Shown here one piece after another: positions 52,533 through 61,936 of a stretch of 64,000 nucleotides of DNA. The notes below the pieces were generated by a model. It made no database searches. It worked only from the letters and a program-made list of their open reading frames with translations, and had not been told where the DNA came from. Source of the stretch: Spiribacter halobius. Lineage in GTDB: Bacteria > Pseudomonadota > Gammaproteobacteria > Nitrococcales > Nitrococcaceae. Made by a program: the position numbers and the translations under genes. The DNA lies in NCBI RefSeq assembly GCF_020883455.1, contig NZ_CP086615.1, positions 2,914,001 to 2,978,000 on the forward strand, in the 5' to 3' direction. The stretch's first letter is position 1. The number at the start of each line of letters is the position of its first letter.

Positions 52533-54527
52533 TTAGTCCTCATCCCCTCCCTGCGGCCCGATGGGTAGCTGCTGCGAGAGCAGGCGATCCGCCCTCGCGC
52601 GTACGTCGTCCTGCCAGCGCTGCCGGAACTCCTCGAGCTCGTCGTCCGGCTGTACGTCGCTGCCCACCGCGCGCTTGCGGTCCTCCCAGGCGCCGCGCAC
52701 GACGTTGGTCTGCACCGGTTCCTCGGGCTCCGGGTCGGGGAGGTAGTCGGCGGCCTCGACGGCGCTCATGCGCACCTCGGCCTCCGCCCGCTCCTTCTCC
52801 GCGCGCAGGCGGCGCTTCTGGTTGCGCGCCCACTCGCGGCCGGCGGAGGTGTCGCCGAAGCCGGCGGCGAGGATGCATTCGGCGGCGCCGATGTAGCGCC
52901 CGTCCGGCTGGTAGGCGTGGACCTCCTCGTGGAGGTGGTCCGGGTCGAAGCGCACGACGACCTTGCGCCCGGCGTACTCGATGAGCGCGTCACAGCTGTA
53001 GCGGTTGCGGCCGTGCGGGCCCTTGCTGATGCGCAGCGCCACGGTCGCGTCCTTCTGGACGGTCACCGACTCCGCCGCGAGCAGCCACATGCGCCGCTGC
53101 GCCTCGGTCGCCCGGCGGATCTTCTCGGCGTTGCGCTGGTAGGAGTCACGGAAGGCGGCGTCGAAGGAGAGCTGCCCCGCGCAGATCTCGGTCTCGCGGC
53201 CCTCGCGGGCGTTCCAGGCGCGGATCGCCTGGCGCAGCACGGCGACGAAGGTCTCCCACTCGATCGCCCGCTCGCCGTAATTCTCCGGCTTGGCGGTGAC
53301 GTCCGGGCCGGTGTAGGCACCGGAGAGGAGCTTCGGGTGCTTGTCCACGTACTCGCCGAGGCCGCCGACGCCGAAGGCGCGCTCCACCGGCTTCGCCTGG
53401 CCGTGGCCCTTGCCCTTGTGGACGCTGGTCCAGTGCACTTCGATGCCGAGCTGCGGCATCAGCCCCAGCGGGTCCTCCTCGCGCACCTTGAAGCGGTAGC
53501 GGGTGGGCACGCCGGCGGTGAGCCACTTGTTCGCCGCCGCCCGGGTGTTGTCGATCGTCGCGTGCTCGGGGATGCCGTAGTGCTCGAGCACGTCGCCGAG
53601 CGCGAGGCGGATCATGTCGCTGTGCTCGGTGCGGTCGGTCCGCCAGGCGAGGATCTTGCGGCTGTAGATGTCCTGCCAGAACCAGGTCTTCGGGCGCCCG
53701 ACGGTGCCGTCGGGGAAGCGCACGAACACGTTGTGCTGGTAGCCGTCGCCGTTGATCCAGTAGAGCGCGTGGAGGTCGCGCACCGTGCGCTGCAGCGAGG
53801 GGTAGAGTCGGAGCATGGCGTGCTCGCCCTCGCGCTTGAGCACCCGCAGCGTGCGCGGGATCTTCTGCACCCAGCGCGCGACGGTGCGCTCGCACGGCCA
53901 GGCCCAGCCGTGCGCCTTGGCGGCCTCCGCGGTCCAGTGATGGCAGCTCGCGATCGAGGGTGCCTCCTCGCGCAGGTACTGCGCCTTGAAGAACTCCCAG
54001 GCCTCGGGGCTGCACTCCGCGGTGGCGGTGCGCCCGCTGTAGCCCGGCGCGAGCGCGGCAAGCCAGTCCGCCGGGTCGTAACCCTTCACGGCCTTGAGCC
54101 AGCGGTAGAGCGTCGCGCGGTGCTCGCCGTACTCCCGGGCCACCTCCTGCACCGCGCGCGAGCGGCCGATCTCCTGGCCCACTAGGCGCTCGACGAGCTG
54201 CAGCGCCTTCAGCCGCCGTGCGGCCTCGTCCTTCACGCTTTGCGGCTTGCGGTCGAAGGCGTCCCACAGCGCCTCGCGGTCCACCGGGACCCGGCTCGCC
54301 GCAGGGCGCGTGCGCACCGGCGTCTTTGACTCCTCGAGGAAGCGCCTGAGCACCGCCACCTGGACCTCGTCGGGGAGGCTCTCCAGGGGGTAGAGCCGGC
54401 GGCGGCCGCCGCGGCCGGTGGTCTCCTCGTAGGGCCAGCCCTCGCGGGATGCTCTCCGCTTGGCGGTAGACGCATTGATCCCGAGGGAGTCGGCGATCTG
54501 CCGGACCGTGAAGGCGTGCTCCGTCAT
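52533..54527 (-). CDS. Mu-type DDE transposase (MuA)
   Basis: 664 aa, essentially the Mu A length (663). N-terminal winged-helix region (FTVRQIADSLGINASTAKRR, 6-25) and a second end-binding region (about 90-180). Catalytic core has Asp261 (INGDGYQHNVFVRF), Asp326 (ATIDNTRAA) and Glu382 (KPVERAFG), matching D269/D336/E392 of MuA. C-terminal domain (from about 560) binds MuB. ATG overlaps the upstream stop. Confidence 0.97.
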   Translation of the reverse strand: MTEHAFTVRQIADSLGINASTAKRRASREGWPYEETTGRGGRRRLYPLESLPDEVQVAVLRRFLEESKTPVRTRPAASRVPVDREALWDAFDRKPQSVKDEAARRLKALQLVERLVGQEIGRSRAVQEVAREYGEHRATLYRWLKAVKGYDPADWLAALAPGYSGRTATAECSPEAWEFFKAQYLREEAPSIASCHHWTAEAAKAHGWAWPCERTVARWVQKIPRTLRVLKREGEHAMLRLYPSLQRTVRDLHALYWINGDGYQHNVFVRFPDGTVGRPKTWFWQDIYSRKILAWRTDRTEHSDMIRLALGDVLEHYGIPEHATIDNTRAAANKWLTAGVPTRYRFKVREEDPLGLMPQLGIEVHWTSVHKGKGHGQAKPVERAFGVGGLGEYVDKHPKLLSGAYTGPDVTAKPENYGERAIEWETFVAVLRQAIRAWNAREGRETEICAGQLSFDAAFRDSYQRNAEKIRRATEAQRRMWLLAAESVTVQKDATVALRISKGPHGRNRYSCDALIEYAGRKVVVRFDPDHLHEEVHAYQPDGRYIGAAECILAAGFGDTSAGREWARNQKRRLRAEKERAEAEVRMSAVEAADYLPDPEPEEPVQTNVVRGAWEDRKRAVGSDVQPDDELEEFRQRWQDDVRARADRLLSQQLPIGPQGGDED

Positions 54528-55009
54528 TCCTCGCCCTCCCCGAAGAGATCGAGCTCCGGGGCGAGGGAGCGCGCGACGTTCTCCCGGTGGCCGGCGATGG
54601 CGCCGAGGACGCTGGTCAGCGCGCTGACGGTCTCCTCCGCGTCGGCCTGCCCGCGGTAATAGCGGGCAAGCTGGTTCACCGCCTCGTTGCAGGCGGACTG
54701 GAGCTCCAGCACCTCCTCGTCGGCCGCGGGCTTGCCGCTCGGCATGTCGACCACGAGCTTGTGCGCGCTCGCCGCCAGGTACTGCGTCACGAATGTGGCG
54801 CCCGTGGCGTGCTCGAAGGGCCGGATCAGCACCGCCGGCAAGCGGCCGCTCTCCATCCACTTATAGAGCGCCCACTTGCTCGGCAGCCCCATCAGATCGG
54901 CTACGCGATCCACCGAGAGATTCCGCCGCTCCCGCCCGTATTCCAGGCACAGCTCAATAGCGTGCCGAAGCGAGCGCGGGCTCACCCTTTTCCAATTGCG
55001 TTTACGCAT
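54524..55009 (-). CDS. Phage DNA-binding regulator upstream of MuA (161 aa)
   Basis: From ATG 55009 (GGGGG 7 bases upstream). MRKRNWKRVSPRSLRHAIEL, an HTH-like VDRVADLMGLPSKWALYKWM, then a helical C-terminus (LQSACNEAVNQLARYYRGQA). Found beside the transposase in B3/D3112-like phages. Function not established. An earlier ATG at 55033 has no ribosome site. Confidence 0.75.
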   Translation of the reverse strand: MRKRNWKRVSPRSLRHAIELCLEYGRERRNLSVDRVADLMGLPSKWALYKWMESGRLPAVLIRPFEHATGATFVTQYLAASAHKLVVDMPSGKPAADEEVLELQSACNEAVNQLARYYRGQADAEETVSALTSVLGAIAGHRENVARSLAPELDLFGEGEE

Positions 55010-55205
55010 TGGCGGCCCCCGGAAATTGCCCATCCAAAAAACGCGGCGCCTTGCGCTGGTGACGCGGGCGCTCGCCTTCTACGCTCGAAGTCGTGCGTCG
55101 CTCCTGCGCTCGAGCGGCGCATGCATCCGCCGGATTTCGGCGATCTGATGCGCCGGGCTGAGCGTTGAGAACCAGCACAGATAACGACGCAAGGGGGCTG
55201 ATCGA
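55010..55205. other. Gap between regulator and plus-strand cargo gene
   Basis: About 196 bp without a gene. I see no convincing sigma-70 promoter for the cargo gene, though it must have one on this side, since it faces away from the early operon. Confidence 0.4.
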
Positions 55206-55625
55206 ATGGATTCCCTGGGCTTTGGCGACCCGGACGTGCGTGCCGATCTCAAGGACATGTGCTGCCCTCCGATGCAGTTCATGTGGGACAACCACCTCCT
55301 CGCGCCCCGCGTGGAGTGGGAGGTGGCGAGCGGTCCGCGGCAGGCCCTTCACATGTGCTTCCTGAAGGGCTTCCGGGTGGTGCGGGCGTTCTTCTTCTTT
55401 GCGCGCGACCAGGCGCTCTACGAGTGCCCGTTCTGCCGCGCCCAGTTCGTGCGGCCGCTGGGATATCGGGACGTGGAGGCACGCCGGGGCGAGGCGGTGA
55501 GCATCCAGGCGCTGCCCCGCGGTCCGCTGGGCTACGACCCGGTGCTCAACATCCCGCGCCGGGTGCTCCAGGAGGCGCTCCTCGAGACCAAGCGCCGGGC
55601 GAAGACCTGGCCGCCGAGGGACTGA
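55206..55625 (+). CDS. Plus-strand cargo protein with CxxC (139 aa)
   Basis: AGGGGG lies 9 bases before the ATG. MDSLGFGDPDVRADLKDMCC, VVRAFFFFARDQALYECPFC, VSIQALPRGPLGYDPVLNIP, ending VLQEALLETKRRAKTW. One zinc-type CPFC pair and a CC pair. Composition and aromatic content fit a real protein. It is convergent with ner, 2 bases apart, so it interrupts the usual ner-A transcription unit. No family recognised. Confidence 0.72.
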   Translation: MDSLGFGDPDVRADLKDMCCPPMQFMWDNHLLAPRVEWEVASGPRQALHMCFLKGFRVVRAFFFFARDQALYECPFCRAQFVRPLGYRDVEARRGEAVSIQALPRGPLGYDPVLNIPRRVLQEALLETKRRAKTWPPRD

Positions 55626-55627
55626 GG

Positions 55628-55921
55628 TCATGCCGCGCCTCGGTTTTTCTGTCGCACCCCATGAGACGCGCCGCCGCCCTCCGCGCTATCCTCGGCGTAG
55701 CGGCTCGGCCAGATCGTCGCCGGCTCCAGGCCGAGGGCCGCCGCGATGATCCGCTCACCCTTCGGCCAGCGGTGGTCGAGGGCGTGCACCAGGGTGGTCG
55801 GGCTGGCATAGCCGTGATGGCGGGATAGCTTTCGGATCGACCATCCCGCCTTCCACAAGGCGGCGACGATGTCCGCGCGGTGCCAGTCGGTGGGGGCGTT
55901 TGTGTGTGCTGACTTGTTCAT
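55628..55921 (-). CDS. ner: Ner/Nlp-family early regulator
   Basis: 97 aa. DWHRADIVAALWKAGWSIRK, LSRHHGYASPTTLVHALDHR, WPKGERIIAAALGLEPATIW are the Ner signature. In Mu, Ner represses both the early and repressor promoters after induction. The 3' coding part contains GGGTGCGACAGAA, similar to the phage left-end site. Confidence 0.93.
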   Translation of the reverse strand: MNKSAHTNAPTDWHRADIVAALWKAGWSIRKLSRHHGYASPTTLVHALDHRWPKGERIIAAALGLEPATIWPSRYAEDSAEGGGASHGVRQKNRGAA

Positions 55922-56097
55922 GGCCCATGACGATACGCAGGATCGCGTGCATCGTCAACGCCGTTTTGCGTGCACCGCTTCGGGTGTCAGGCCATCCGGC
56001 TTACGGAATTCCGAATCCGCTGTTAGAACAAATACATATAGGAAGTGGTGCAGGCACCGGGAAGCGGTGCACTACTGCACCGCTTGGATAAGGTGAA
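55922..56097. promoter_or_regulatory. Repressor/Ner operator-promoter region
   Basis: 176 bp between divergent ner and repressor. A perfect 10-bp inverted repeat AAGCGGTGCA-CTAC-TGCACCGCTT (56062-56085), a second copy of TGCACCGCTT at 55971-55980, GGTGC-AG-GCACC (56047-56058), and GGTGCA again at the repressor start. The segment 56001-56045 is AT-rich; TTCCGA-18 bp-TACATA (56009-56038) is a possible repressor promoter. Confidence 0.65.
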
Positions 56098-56586
56098 GTG
56101 GTGCAGGACGAGCTCGGCGAGAGGCTAAAAGGAGCACGGATGCTGCTCGGATACACGCAATCCGGCATAGCCCGTGAGTGCGGTAGCAAGCTGCGCTCCT
56201 GGCAGGATTACGAGGCAGGCGTCCGCACGCCAGGTGCGCAGGTGATAGCGGGGCTAGCGCGGCTCGGCATTAATGCCAACTGGCTACTTACGGGAGAGGG
56301 CGAGCCGACGCTGGGCCCGATTCCTCAGTCACAAACTCAGTCCCAGGGATCGGGCTCGGGAACCCATCACACCGAAACTGCGCAGGGCATCTCAACCCAG
56401 GACCTAGCGCTCTTGGAAAATGTGATCCTGGAGATACGGCGTCAGCTGGAGCGGCGCGGCACAGAGCTCCCGCCGGAGATCGAGGCGAGGATCGCTCGGA
56501 TGGCGTTCGAGCTCTGCGCAATCCGCCGCCAGCAGCCTGTTGAGAGCACGGTCGCGAATGTCATCGAGCTCGCGGCCTATCGGTGA
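56098..56586 (+). CDS. Phage repressor (XRE-family HTH)
   Basis: 162 aa. N-terminal HTH LGERLKGARMLLGYTQSGIA, WQDYEAGVRTPGAQVIAGLA, LGINANWLLTGEGEP; then a Gln/Ser/Gly linker (about 75-95) and a helical C-terminal part. Maintains lysogeny and faces the early operon, as Mu c does. Two in-phase GTG starts (56098, 56101) follow AAGG. No protease (S24) domain. Confidence 0.9.
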   Translation: MVQDELGERLKGARMLLGYTQSGIARECGSKLRSWQDYEAGVRTPGAQVIAGLARLGINANWLLTGEGEPTLGPIPQSQTQSQGSGSGTHHTETAQGISTQDLALLENVILEIRRQLERRGTELPPEIEARIARMAFELCAIRRQQPVESTVANVIELAAYR

Positions 56587-56601
56587 CGGAATGGGGGATC
56601 C

Positions 56602-57107
56602 ATGCGAGACGAGGACCTGTCCAGGGAGATCGGCGAGCTCCTCGAGGAACACGAGCGGCCACGCGAGCGCCAGGCCCCGCTCGTCAACATCGTCGGCGAC
56701 GGCAACACGGTGATAATCGGCCCGAGGAATCGCGACCAGGAGGACGACAGCGCGCGCGACCAACAAGCCTGCAACTTAGACGGCCCCGAGCTCGAGGCCT
56801 TGAAACGCCGCATCGATGCGCTGGAAGAGTGTTTGCAAGATCCCCGCAACGCCTCCGCGCCGTCGCGCCCTCGGTCGCACCGCTACTGTCGCACACGCCC
56901 CGCCGCGCCATGTCGCCCGCGCCGTGTCGCAAACCACCCCCGCGCCCCGCGCCCGGCCGGCACGCTCGCTAAGTCCCTGATCCGATTCCCACGAAGGCCC
57001 GCGCCATCCCGCCTAATCCCGCCCACCCGTTCTGTCGTACCCTATGTGTCCCCAAGCACCCGCGCCTGCCCGCCGCAACCGCCTGGGACAGGCACCTCCG
57101 CCGGATC

Positions 57108-57135
<28 letters not shown>
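56602..57135 (+). CDS. Lysogeny-region protein whose frame crosses the phage left end
   Basis: GGGGGA 3 bases before the ATG. Residues 1-85 look real: MRDEDLSREIGELLEEHERP, PLVNIVGDGNTVIIGPR, LEALKRRIDALEECLQDP, i.e. charged helix, beta motif and coiled coil. Residues 86-177 are Pro/Arg-rich and come from the end-site array; the frame passes 57058 and stops in host DNA at 57133-57135. Functional end is unclear. Lies 15 bases after the repressor. Confidence 0.55.
56887..57058. repeat. Phage left end with transposase-binding-type sites (L1-L3)
   Basis: Read inward from the terminal TG on the minus strand: L1 ends ACGACA at +26, then TTGCGACA at +134 and GTGCGACA at +172, with GGGCGACA at +148. 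Spacing matches Mu L1/L2/L3. The right-end sites share the GCGACA core. Confidence 0.7.
57059..57063. repeat. 5-bp target-site duplication, right copy
   Basis: CCCGC, identical to 17994-17998, directly after the terminal CA of the prophage. Confidence 0.88.
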
Positions 57136-58211
<1,076 letters not shown>

Positions 58212-58212
58212 C

Positions 58213-58317
58213 GAGTTGCAAGTTGCAAGTTACAAGTTACAAGTTGAAGAGAGTCGCTGTGCCATGCCCCGGCACGACGGCTCTCGCTTGCAACTTGTTA
58301 CTTGCAACTTGCAACTG
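58213..58317. repeat. Inverted heptamer-arm intergenic repeat, copy C
   Basis: Left arm 58213-58248 (TTGCAAG/TTACAAG units), right arm 58287-58317 (CTTGCAA/CTTGTTA units), 40-bp core containing GTGCC-ATGCCC-GGCAC. It fills the gap between the convergent queG and pgi stops and may terminate both. Confidence 0.72.
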
Positions 58318-58318
58318 G

Positions 58319-59965
58319 TCACTCACGCCAGCGCCGGTATGCCGCCACCAACCCCCGTGTCGATGCGTCCGCGTTCGCCGGCGGTTCCGCCTCGCCGCGG
58401 ACGGCGGGCAGCAGGCCTTCGGCGAGCTGCTTGCCGAGCTCCACGCCCCATTGATCGAAGGAGTTGATACCCCAGAGGGTGCCCTCGACGAAGGCGCGAT
58501 GCTCGTAGAGGGCGATCAGCGCACCCAGCCGCTCGGGCGCCAGGTCTTGCAGCAGCAGCGTGTTGCTCGGGCGGTTGCCGGGGCAGACCCGGGCGGCGAC
58601 GGCGGCGTCCAGTGACTCATCGTCCGCCGCGCCGGCGGCCGTGAGCTCGGCCCGGATCTCGTCCGCGCTGCGGCCCCGCATCAGCGCCTGGCTCTGGGCG
58701 AGGAGATTGGCGGTAAGCGCCTCGGCGTCCCCGCACTCGCCGGCCACAGGGGCGGCGACGCCGATGAAGTCCACGGGCACGGTGTCGGTACCCTGGTGCA
58801 GGGCCTGGAAGAAGGCATGCTGGGAGGGGGTGCCCGTCTGACCCCAGATCACCGGCACGGTCTCCGCGGTCACCGCCTCGCCGGTGACGGTGACGGACTT
58901 GCCGTTGCTCTCCATGAGCAGCTGCTGCAGGTGTCCGGGCAGCCGCGCCAGGCGCTCGCTGTACGGCACCACGGCCTGGCTGCGCAGCCCGCAGGCGGTG
59001 GCGTTCCAGACCGAGAGCAGGCCGAGGATCACCGGCAGATTGCGCGCCAACGGTGCCTCGCGGAAGTGGCGATCCATGGCATGGGCGCCGTCCAGCAGGC
59101 TGCGGAACCGCTCCGCGCCGACGCCCAGCATCACCGACAGCCCCACCGCCGACCACAGCGAGTAGCGCCCGCCGACCCAGTCCCACATGGGCAGCGCGAG
59201 CTCCGGGTCAAGGCCGAGGGCGCGCACCCGCTCGAGGTTGGCGGTAATCGGAATCACCTGCTGCGCCACCGCCTCCGCGGAGGCAACGCCCCGGCGCAGC
59301 CAGTCCATGGCCTGGGCGGCGTTGCGCATGGTCTCGCTGGTGCCGAAGCTCTTGGAGACCACCAGCACCAGAGTGGTCTCCGGGTCGCAGCCGGCGAGCG
59401 CCCGCTCGAGCTCGACGCCGTCCACGTTGGCGACGAAGTGCACGCGTGGGCCGTCGGCCAGCGGGGCCAGCGCCTCCAGGGCGAGTCGGGGGCCGAGGTC
59501 GGAGCCGCCGATGCCAATATTGATGACATCCCGCACCGGCTTGCCGGTGGCGCCCGTGCGCTCGCCGGCGCGTACGGCGTCGGCGAGCGCGGCCATGCGC
59601 TCGACCGTTGCGTGCACGGTGGCGGCGACATCCTCGCCGGCCACCCGCAGCGGCGGACTGGCCGGCCCGCGCAGCGCCGTGTGCAGCGCCGGGCGGCCCT
59701 CGCTCGCATTCACGATTTCGCCCGTGAACAGGGCCTCCCGCCGGCTCTCCAGTCCGCGCTCAGCGGCCAGCGCGAGCAGCAGGTCCAGCGTCTCGTGGGT
59801 GATGCGGTTCTTGGAGAAATCGAGCAGGCAGCCGGGGCCGTTCGCCGAGAAGCGCTCGAAGCGCCCGGGATCGCGCTCGAAGAGCTCGCGCAGGGAGACG
59901 TCCTGCAGCGCGCGACGGTGGCGCAGCAGGGCGGTCCAGGATGGCAGGTCCTTCAGCTGTTGCAT
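58319..59965 (-). CDS. pgi: Glucose-6-phosphate isomerase
   Basis: 548 aa, standard length. GIGGSDLGPRLALEAL, FVANVDGVELERAL, SKSFGTSETMRNA, WDWVGGRYSLWSAVGLS, LMESNGKSVT, VIWGQTGTPSQHAFFQALHQ and NSFDQWGVELGKQLA cover the catalytic site (Glu in WGQTGTPSQHAF region, Lys in the C-terminal GVELGK). Glycolysis/gluconeogenesis. Confidence 0.97.
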   Translation of the reverse strand: MQQLKDLPSWTALLRHRRALQDVSLRELFERDPGRFERFSANGPGCLLDFSKNRITHETLDLLLALAAERGLESRREALFTGEIVNASEGRPALHTALRGPASPPLRVAGEDVAATVHATVERMAALADAVRAGERTGATGKPVRDVINIGIGGSDLGPRLALEALAPLADGPRVHFVANVDGVELERALAGCDPETTLVLVVSKSFGTSETMRNAAQAMDWLRRGVASAEAVAQQVIPITANLERVRALGLDPELALPMWDWVGGRYSLWSAVGLSVMLGVGAERFRSLLDGAHAMDRHFREAPLARNLPVILGLLSVWNATACGLRSQAVVPYSERLARLPGHLQQLLMESNGKSVTVTGEAVTAETVPVIWGQTGTPSQHAFFQALHQGTDTVPVDFIGVAAPVAGECGDAEALTANLLAQSQALMRGRSADEIRAELTAAGAADDESLDAAVAARVCPGNRPSNTLLLQDLAPERLGALIALYEHRAFVEGTLWGINSFDQWGVELGKQLAEGLLPAVRGEAEPPANADASTRGLVAAYRRWRE

Positions 59966-60028
59966 GCTTCCCCCTCGGCGCGGCGAGGCGCGCGTGATCG
60001 CTTGTTCGCAAGCGGTCTGCTGGCAGTC

Positions 60029-60889
60029 TCACCGGCCCTCGGCGAGGCTGACCGGGACGTTGTCCAGAATGCGCGCCTTGCCCAGACGGCCGGCACCGAG
60101 CACCACCAGCTCCCGGTCGCCAGGCCCGGGGTGCCCCAGGTCATCGGCGCGGCGGATGCTGACATAGTCCGGCGTCATGCCCGCTGCGCGCAGGGCCTCG
60201 ATGCCCTCGGCCTCGAGCACGGCCGGGTCGGCGCGCTCCGTGTGCAGGCGCTCGGCGAGATCCGAGAGTACGCGGAAGAGCACCGGCGCGCGCGAGCGCT
60301 CCGCCGCGGTGAGGTACTGATTGCGGCTGCTCATGGCGAGTCCGTCGGCCTCGCGCATGATCTCGCCGCCGACGATCTGCACCGGCAGGCTCAGGTCACG
60401 CACCAGCGTGCGGATGACCATGAGCTGCTGGTAGTCCTTGCGCCCGAAGACGGCCAGATCCGGCTGCACGATGTTCAGCAGCTTGGTGACCACCGTGGCG
60501 ACCCCGGTGAAGTGTCCCGGGCGAAAGGCCCCGCAGAGGATGTCATTGAGCTCCGGCACCTCCACCCGGGTGCGCAGCCGCGGCCCGTCCGGGTAGACCT
60601 CCTCCAGCGGCGGGGCGAAGACGACGTCGGTCTCGAGCTGGGCGAGCGCCTGGCAGTCGGCATCGAAGGTGCGCGGGTAGGCTTCGAAGTCCTCGCCGGG
60701 GCTGAACTGCGTCGGATTGACGAAGATGCTGACCACCACCCGGTCGCAGCGCTTGCGCGCCTCGTCCACCAGGGCCAGATGGCCGCCGTGCAGGTTGCCC
60801 ATGGTGGGCACGAAGCCGACCAGCTCGCGGCGTTCGCGCCAGCTGCGCACCTGCGCGCGCAGCTCCTGGGCGTGGCGGATGATATGCAT
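60029..60889 (-). CDS. panC: Pantothenate synthetase
   Basis: 286 aa from ATG 60889. Class I synthetase-like fold with HIGH-type FVPTMGNLHGGHLALV and KMSKS-equivalent MSSRNQYLTAAERSRA; FGRKDYQQLMVIRTLVRDLS. Condenses pantoate and beta-alanine. 10 bases after panB. Confidence 0.96.
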   Translation of the reverse strand: MHIIRHAQELRAQVRSWRERRELVGFVPTMGNLHGGHLALVDEARKRCDRVVVSIFVNPTQFSPGEDFEAYPRTFDADCQALAQLETDVVFAPPLEEVYPDGPRLRTRVEVPELNDILCGAFRPGHFTGVATVVTKLLNIVQPDLAVFGRKDYQQLMVIRTLVRDLSLPVQIVGGEIMREADGLAMSSRNQYLTAAERSRAPVLFRVLSDLAERLHTERADPAVLEAEGIEALRAAGMTPDYVSIRRADDLGHPGPGDRELVVLGAGRLGKARILDNVPVSLAEGR

Positions 60890-60899
60890 GGGCGATCCG

Positions 60900-61724
60900 T
60901 CAGAAGCTGTGCTCGGGTGTGGGGAACCGGCGCTCGCGCACGGCCTCGACGTAGGCGCCGATGGCGGCCTGAATGCTGCCGCCGTCGGCGAGGAAGTCGC
61001 GGGCGAAGCGCGGCGAGCGGCCCGGGGTGATGCCGAGAACGTCCTGCACCACGAGGATCTGGCCATCGCAGGCGGCGCCGGCGCCGATTCCGATCACCGG
61101 GATGGCCAGCTCCCCGGCGAGCCGCTCTCCGAGCACGGCGGGGATGCACTCCACCAGCAGCACGTCGGCCCCCGCCGCCTCCAGCTGCCGGGCTTCCGCC
61201 AGCAGGGCATCGGCGCCGGCCTCGTCACGCCCCTGCACCCGGTAGCCGCCCATCTTGTGCACCAGCTGGGGCTGCAGCCCGAGGTGGGCGCATACGGGCA
61301 CGCCGGCGCGGGCCAGGGCGGCGACGATGCCGGTCTGATCGCCGGCGCCCTCGAGCTTGACCATCTGCGCCCCGCCCTCCTTCATCAGCCGGGCGGCACA
61401 GTCCAGTGCGGCACGCTCGTCGGTGTAGCTCAGGAAGGGCATGTCCGCCACCACCAGCGCCCGCTCGCAGGCGGGCACGACGCAGCGGGTGTGGTAGACG
61501 ATGTCGTCCACGGTCACGGGCAGCGTGGTGGGCCGGCCCTGGACGACATTGCCAAGGGAGTCCCCCACCAGCACGAAGTCCACACCCGCGGCGTCCTCGA
61601 CCCGGGCGAGGCTGTAATCGTAGGCGGTCAGACAGGCGATGGGCTTGCCTTCGCTCTTCATGCGCCGCAGCCGGGACACCGTCACCGGGGCCGCCGGCCG
61701 TCGGTCCGGATTGCCGCTGTACAT
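60900..61724 (-). CDS. panB: 3-methyl-2-oxobutanoate hydroxymethyltransferase
   Basis: 274 aa. LTAYDYSLARVEDAAGVDFV, VGDSLGNVVQGRPTTLPVT, MVKLEGAGDQT, PVCAHLGLQPQLVHKMGGYR and VLGITPGRSPRFARDFL. Makes ketopantoate for CoA synthesis; first gene of panB-panC. Confidence 0.96.
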   Translation of the reverse strand: MYSGNPDRRPAAPVTVSRLRRMKSEGKPIACLTAYDYSLARVEDAAGVDFVLVGDSLGNVVQGRPTTLPVTVDDIVYHTRCVVPACERALVVADMPFLSYTDERAALDCAARLMKEGGAQMVKLEGAGDQTGIVAALARAGVPVCAHLGLQPQLVHKMGGYRVQGRDEAGADALLAEARQLEAAGADVLLVECIPAVLGERLAGELAIPVIGIGAGAACDGQILVVQDVLGITPGRSPRFARDFLADGGSIQAAIGAYVEAVRERRFPTPEHSF

Positions 61725-61936
61725 GGCACGCCTCGCTCCGCCCGTGGAGGCGCTACTCTACAGCGCACCCGTGCCGGGATTGAAGTCGCGCGGGCCGGTA
61801 AGGCCCGGGCCGAGACGGAGGCGCCAAAGAGTTCAGCCGTGGGAAGGCTCTCGCTATGCCATCGGTGCAGCGCTGGTTGTCCGCGAGGCCGTGGCCGGCG
61901 AACACGCCGTGCCATGCGCGGGGAGGGGTGGGGGCG
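61725..61936. other. Intergenic region folK-panB
   Basis: 212 bp with no recognisable gene, repeat or clear promoter. Confidence 0.4.

Larger units (their letters stand above)
17999..57058 (-). mobile_element. Complete Mu-like transposable prophage (39,060 bp)
   Basis: Ends are 5'-TG...CA-3' and are flanked by the 5-bp duplication CCCGC. It runs reversed in the window: the phage left end (repressor, transposase) is at 57 kb and the right end (tail fibre, DGR) at 18 kb. It has MuA, MuB, Gam, GemA, Mor, lysozyme, gp27-gp30, G, I, sheath, tube, gp41-gp48 homologues, so a contractile-tailed virion. All head and tail frames are open, suggesting an inducible prophage. No host-type genes interrupt it other than apparent cargo. 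Confidence 0.95.

Noticed and set aside
55002-55631. A 209-codon minus-strand frame opposite the 139-aa cargo gene
   Set aside because: It would keep the early operon continuous, but its composition (Arg/His/Ala/Pro-rich, no pattern) looks like a shadow, while the plus-strand frame has a ribosome site and natural composition.
17999-57058. tRNA-Leu or tRNA-Glu as the prophage attachment site
   Set aside because: Neither tRNA touches the prophage, no integrase is present, and the 5-bp duplication with a Mu transposase explains the insertion.
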